A stretch of DNA of 64,000 bases, taken from the NCBI RefSeq assembly GCF_902459465.1, contig NC_047070.1:12630001-12694000 (forward strand), read 5' to 3'. The position numbers and the translations under genes were made by a program. The notes beneath the pieces were generated by a model that saw only the letters and a program-made list of their open reading frames with translations, had not been told where the DNA came from and made no database searches. This DNA comes from Asterias rubens. Its lineage: Eukaryota > Echinodermata > Asteroidea > Forcipulatida > Asteriidae. Positions 60,401 through 64,000 of the stretch are shown here, in pieces (the stretch's first letter is position 1; every line of letters begins with the position of its first letter).

Positions 60401-63400
60401 CAATAAATGCCTGTTGTTAATGGCTACCAATAATTTTTATAGCAATTATTTGTTTATAAGGTTAAAATGAAAACAATTTTCCAGGATTTTACCTGGCTCA
60501 TACTGATTAACTGTCGAGGCATTAGTTTCTGACAATATCATCATTTTGTTAACAAATGAACGCTTCGTTTGGTAAGAGCTAAAAATTGTCATCATCATTA
60601 GTGTCAACATTGTACAAGTCAACTGTGAAGGGAGAATTTAAAATTATCAATAAGTTACTAAATGGATTGACCAATGCATAATCATGACTCTCCAGTTTTT
60701 TTCTCTGATGTTAATTTTTGTCTACAAACTCAAGCTAGCGAGGTTAAGGCAAATAACTCATAAATTTTATCACATTTTGTGCCTTTGTGCGATTTTACCA
60801 AAATGTGCACCCACGCTTTGCAGCAGTCATAACTTAAATGCCCCAAACAAGAATGTTAGCTGGATTTTGGCATTCTTGTTATGGACCAATAAGGCCCCAA
60901 AAAACATTCTGCGAGTGATCAATCAGAAAGAAAAATGAAAATGAAGATTTTTTGCTGTTTTTTTTATTTGAAAAGATGAAATATTTTATGTTATGTATTT
61001 TGTTGCATATTTGTGGTAAACAGTCTATCAAAGGTGGAGGAACATGTGAAATTCTAGTGCCCCCCCCCCCAACGAGTCTAAAAACGCCTTTTCATACATC
61101 AAAGAATTGTAGGATGGGAGACCAGCACTGCATGATGTCAAGTGGATTGATCAATGATTGCCAATGTGATTTAAGTTGTGTAAATGAAAGTTTAAGAATC
61201 TACAGATTGAGGTGATATGTTTAGGCATATGATGATTACTTGTAGTTTAGTTAATGAAAACTTCAGAAAATGAAAGAGAACTGAAAGTTGAGATAACAAT
61301 TCAGAATTCTTTGAGGGGTAGGGAGGTTGGGTTTGATAAGGAGAGGTAGATTAACACACATTGGTTTATTCTAAAAATGGATACGGTTCTAAAGTGAGGA
61401 TGGTTCCCTTTAATGTTAGAGGCTTTTTGGAGTTGAGGTTCCCGAACCCTGAGTGACTCAACCCTTATGTCCCTAGTTGACATAGGGTGGAGGCTATCCC
61501 TGGGGCGCTGTCAATGTCTCCATAGATCCTGTGCTAGTCACACTAACTTTGGCGCTTTGGCGCAGCTATGGCCCTTTGCGGCTGAAATAGCGTGAACAGT
61601 TCAAAATACATATTTCCTCATTCATGAGTATAACATGATACAAAGCTAAGGCTGGGCACACCACTATGAGATACCCCAGCACTGATGTAAAGCATCCCAT
61701 CTTATAATTTCAAAACCAAATTTACTAACTTCTTTTTACAAACAACATGGTCACATAAATAAATAAATAAATAAATAACATTTAAAAAATTAACAGCACA
61801 CAATGAAACCAGATTCTTTTCAGCGACTCAAGTTCAATAGTTTGACTGGTCTCTGAAAAGAGCCAGAAAGCTGCAACTATTCATTACCACACATTGCAAA
61901 ACAGTAATTTCCGAACCGGGACAAAACGACTCTTCAGGGGAAGATAAACCTGAAATAATTTAAAATAAGACAGACCAGACCTGAAGAGGATGCCACTATG
62001 CCATCAAATTGAAATCCCACTATTCACTATGCATTGATTTTTTTCAGTTGACAATAACAGGCCCGAAACGGAAAACTTGGAAGGGGGGTTTGTGATGGAC
62101 AGGATGGGAGGGAGTAATGATCTACATTAGGGAAAATTAAGCAGTCAATAAACATGATTGATCTGATGAGTAATTTTGTGGTTAGTTGCATCATACACCA
62201 TAAATTTCCGCTTATTTTAACAGAAAAAAAGAAAACTTAACCCCTGTAACGGGGTCTGACGGTTACTTCTTATCTTTCCACTGATTTGAAAAACAAGCAA
62301 ATGGCCTGTAAAGCTCCATAACAACAAAACTTGTTTAAGTTTTCTAAATATATATATAGAACTAAGTTTACAAAGTAATTAACTAGGCTAAGCACATCTA
62401 CAATGAGTCCAAACTGATGTTGTTGGGAACGCTTTAAACCAATCTCCATATCAAATCATTGGTAGACATGGTATATGGCAAACACGCCAGCCTCTCAAAC
62501 CCCTCCCTAGGGGCTGAAGTTATCCACCCCCACCCCCCCCATCCACCCAATAACATTTCATCAAGAGTCCCAGACATTTTACCCAAGGGTGCTACAGATG
62601 ATGTCTCCTAGGTGCCCAGACATCCAGACAATATCTCTCTGATCACATTGCCACCATCAAACACACTCTCAGCATGTTAATTAATTTACTCAGTCCAACT
62701 ACCAGAAATAGCCCAACAAGATCTGCTTGTAAACGACTTTGAGCAGATTATAAAACTAGTGCATAACTGCCAGCAAGAGATAATGATCAACCTGGCCTAG
62801 ATATACTGTATCACACTGTTTATTCAAAACTATACACAACCAAAGAAGAGAAGTACATATTTCACACACTTTTATCATTTTTTGTCTAAAATACCTTGAT
62901 TCTAAGACTTAGACAAAAAGCAAAATAGTGTTTGGTTCCTGCTCAACTTTATGAAGCAAAGCCAAGAATTACATGGCGGCAAGTTGCCGTGTTGCCCCTG
63001 GGAAAAGTATTCTCTTCCCAGCCGGTTTTCCCACATTCTTTTTTCTACTTTACTGTCATGCCCTTTTCTGCAACGCAATAAGTGTTTAGGATTTGAGGCA
63101 ATAAGTGTTGATTTATAAATACCTCATTTCATAGAAACAACTTTCAGTGCCTTTTTCATTTAATGCCATTGGCTGTTAGCCATCATGTCTCTCATCCGAT
63201 ATATCAATTACTTTCCCACCGTTAACGGCAGTCCTACAATTTGCACTTTGTATTGGAATCTTTCCTTCCACAGCATAAAAACGTCTACATTAATCTTAGG
63301 CTAACACAATTAAAGTAAACTGATGGCAGTCCTTACAGCAACATTCATAAAATGTTAGCTTTACTCCAAACCAACATGCAGCAGTTGTTTAAAAGCATTT

Positions 63401-64000
63401 CAGTTTATTCATCCAAAAACCTAGTAGGAAATCATAGCTTTGCAAGCATCCAGACATGCAAATTAAAATGTACGATAGTTCTCAGTTTTCTAGGCCAGTT
63501 TTTTTCAAAGAATAAAGAGGAATTCAGCTGAAAGCTGAAAAGTTGCGTGCCGATCCCCTATCTTTAAGTACTTGTATTAAATGATTGTTGCCTCATTGTA
63601 TTGCCTTAGTAAATTCCCATGTGCTTATTACACTGATGCCAAGCCAAAGGAAATATCCCTAATGTATGTTTAAGGCCATCATAAGCCATAGCATCTGACA
63701 CATCAATTGTTTAATTTCTTACGTGATAAACATAATGTCCGCAATTGTCATTTAAGAGGTAGGAAGTCTAATTGCAATGGATTGAACAAGTTAAATGATC
63801 AATTACCAGGAGCCACACCTACTCATGGTCAGTTAACAACAAACAGGGCATGGGTCCATTACACAGGGTTCTAATAGCAATGTGTCATATATTGCAATTT
63901 TCCGGATTCATTTGGTAAATCCCTTGTTTTATAATTAGCTAGTTATTTTAAGGTGTTTTAGGTAAAGCCTGAAGCCTCTTTATTTCATGTAAAATACATC
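57500..64000 (-). other. Upstream intron or 5' flank: nothing firmly recognised
   Basis: Several donor-like sites (57.8, 58.25, 58.92 kb, minus strand) follow short open stretches, but none encodes a nucleophosmin core motif. Homopolymer C-runs (58417-58427, 61061-61070, 62530s) and an AAAT microsatellite (61757-61780) are present. Confidence 0.45.

Overview
This window looks like AT-rich, intron-dominated animal DNA, most likely from a marine invertebrate deuterostome. An echinoderm is my best guess: the dispersed TTAA-ended repeats resemble families I associate with echinoderm genomes, but that link is recall and was not checked. There are no operons, ribosome binding sites or long intact ORFs. 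Most of the sequence is intron plus repeats.

The one host gene I can identify is on the minus strand. It is the 3' half of a nucleophosmin/nucleoplasmin-family gene (NPM1-like). Four phase-0 coding exons with good splice sites lie at 47132-47061, 42066-42007, 11085-11011 and 9965-9918 (stop). Joined, they give a Lys-rich linker followed by the C-terminal NPM1-type nucleic-acid-binding domain, ending in the paired-tryptophan motif (V-W-S-W-Y-K). One intron is about 31 kb and another about 5 kb. The N-terminal core exons were not found and probably lie beyond 64 kb.

Layout. 1-2595: intergenic, with decayed MITE copies. 2596-8818: a 21/20/16-bp minisatellite carrying a terminal-inverted-repeat hAT element (4715-6568) and a second, truncated copy of it (7415-8060) made by duplication of about 2.7 kb. 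8819-9917: flank and NPM 3' UTR. 9918-47132: the NPM gene. Its large intron holds a 3.2-kb 22-bp satellite with a ~1-kb higher-order period, a foldback element at 19.2 kb, fifteen near-identical 81-bp repeats at 22.9-24.1 kb, two tRNA-derived SINE families, several TTAA-bounded MITEs and an (AAAC)n tract. 47133-64000: upstream intron or 5' flank, with more MITEs, local tandem duplications and a perfect 43-bp hairpin at 55.6 kb.

Many short open frames have no ATG, begin with TTG/CTG/GTG, or lie inside tandem repeats, and I do not call them genes. Three coding-like segments (27.9-28.1 kb, 43.0 kb and 57.2 kb, all minus strand) are listed at low confidence.
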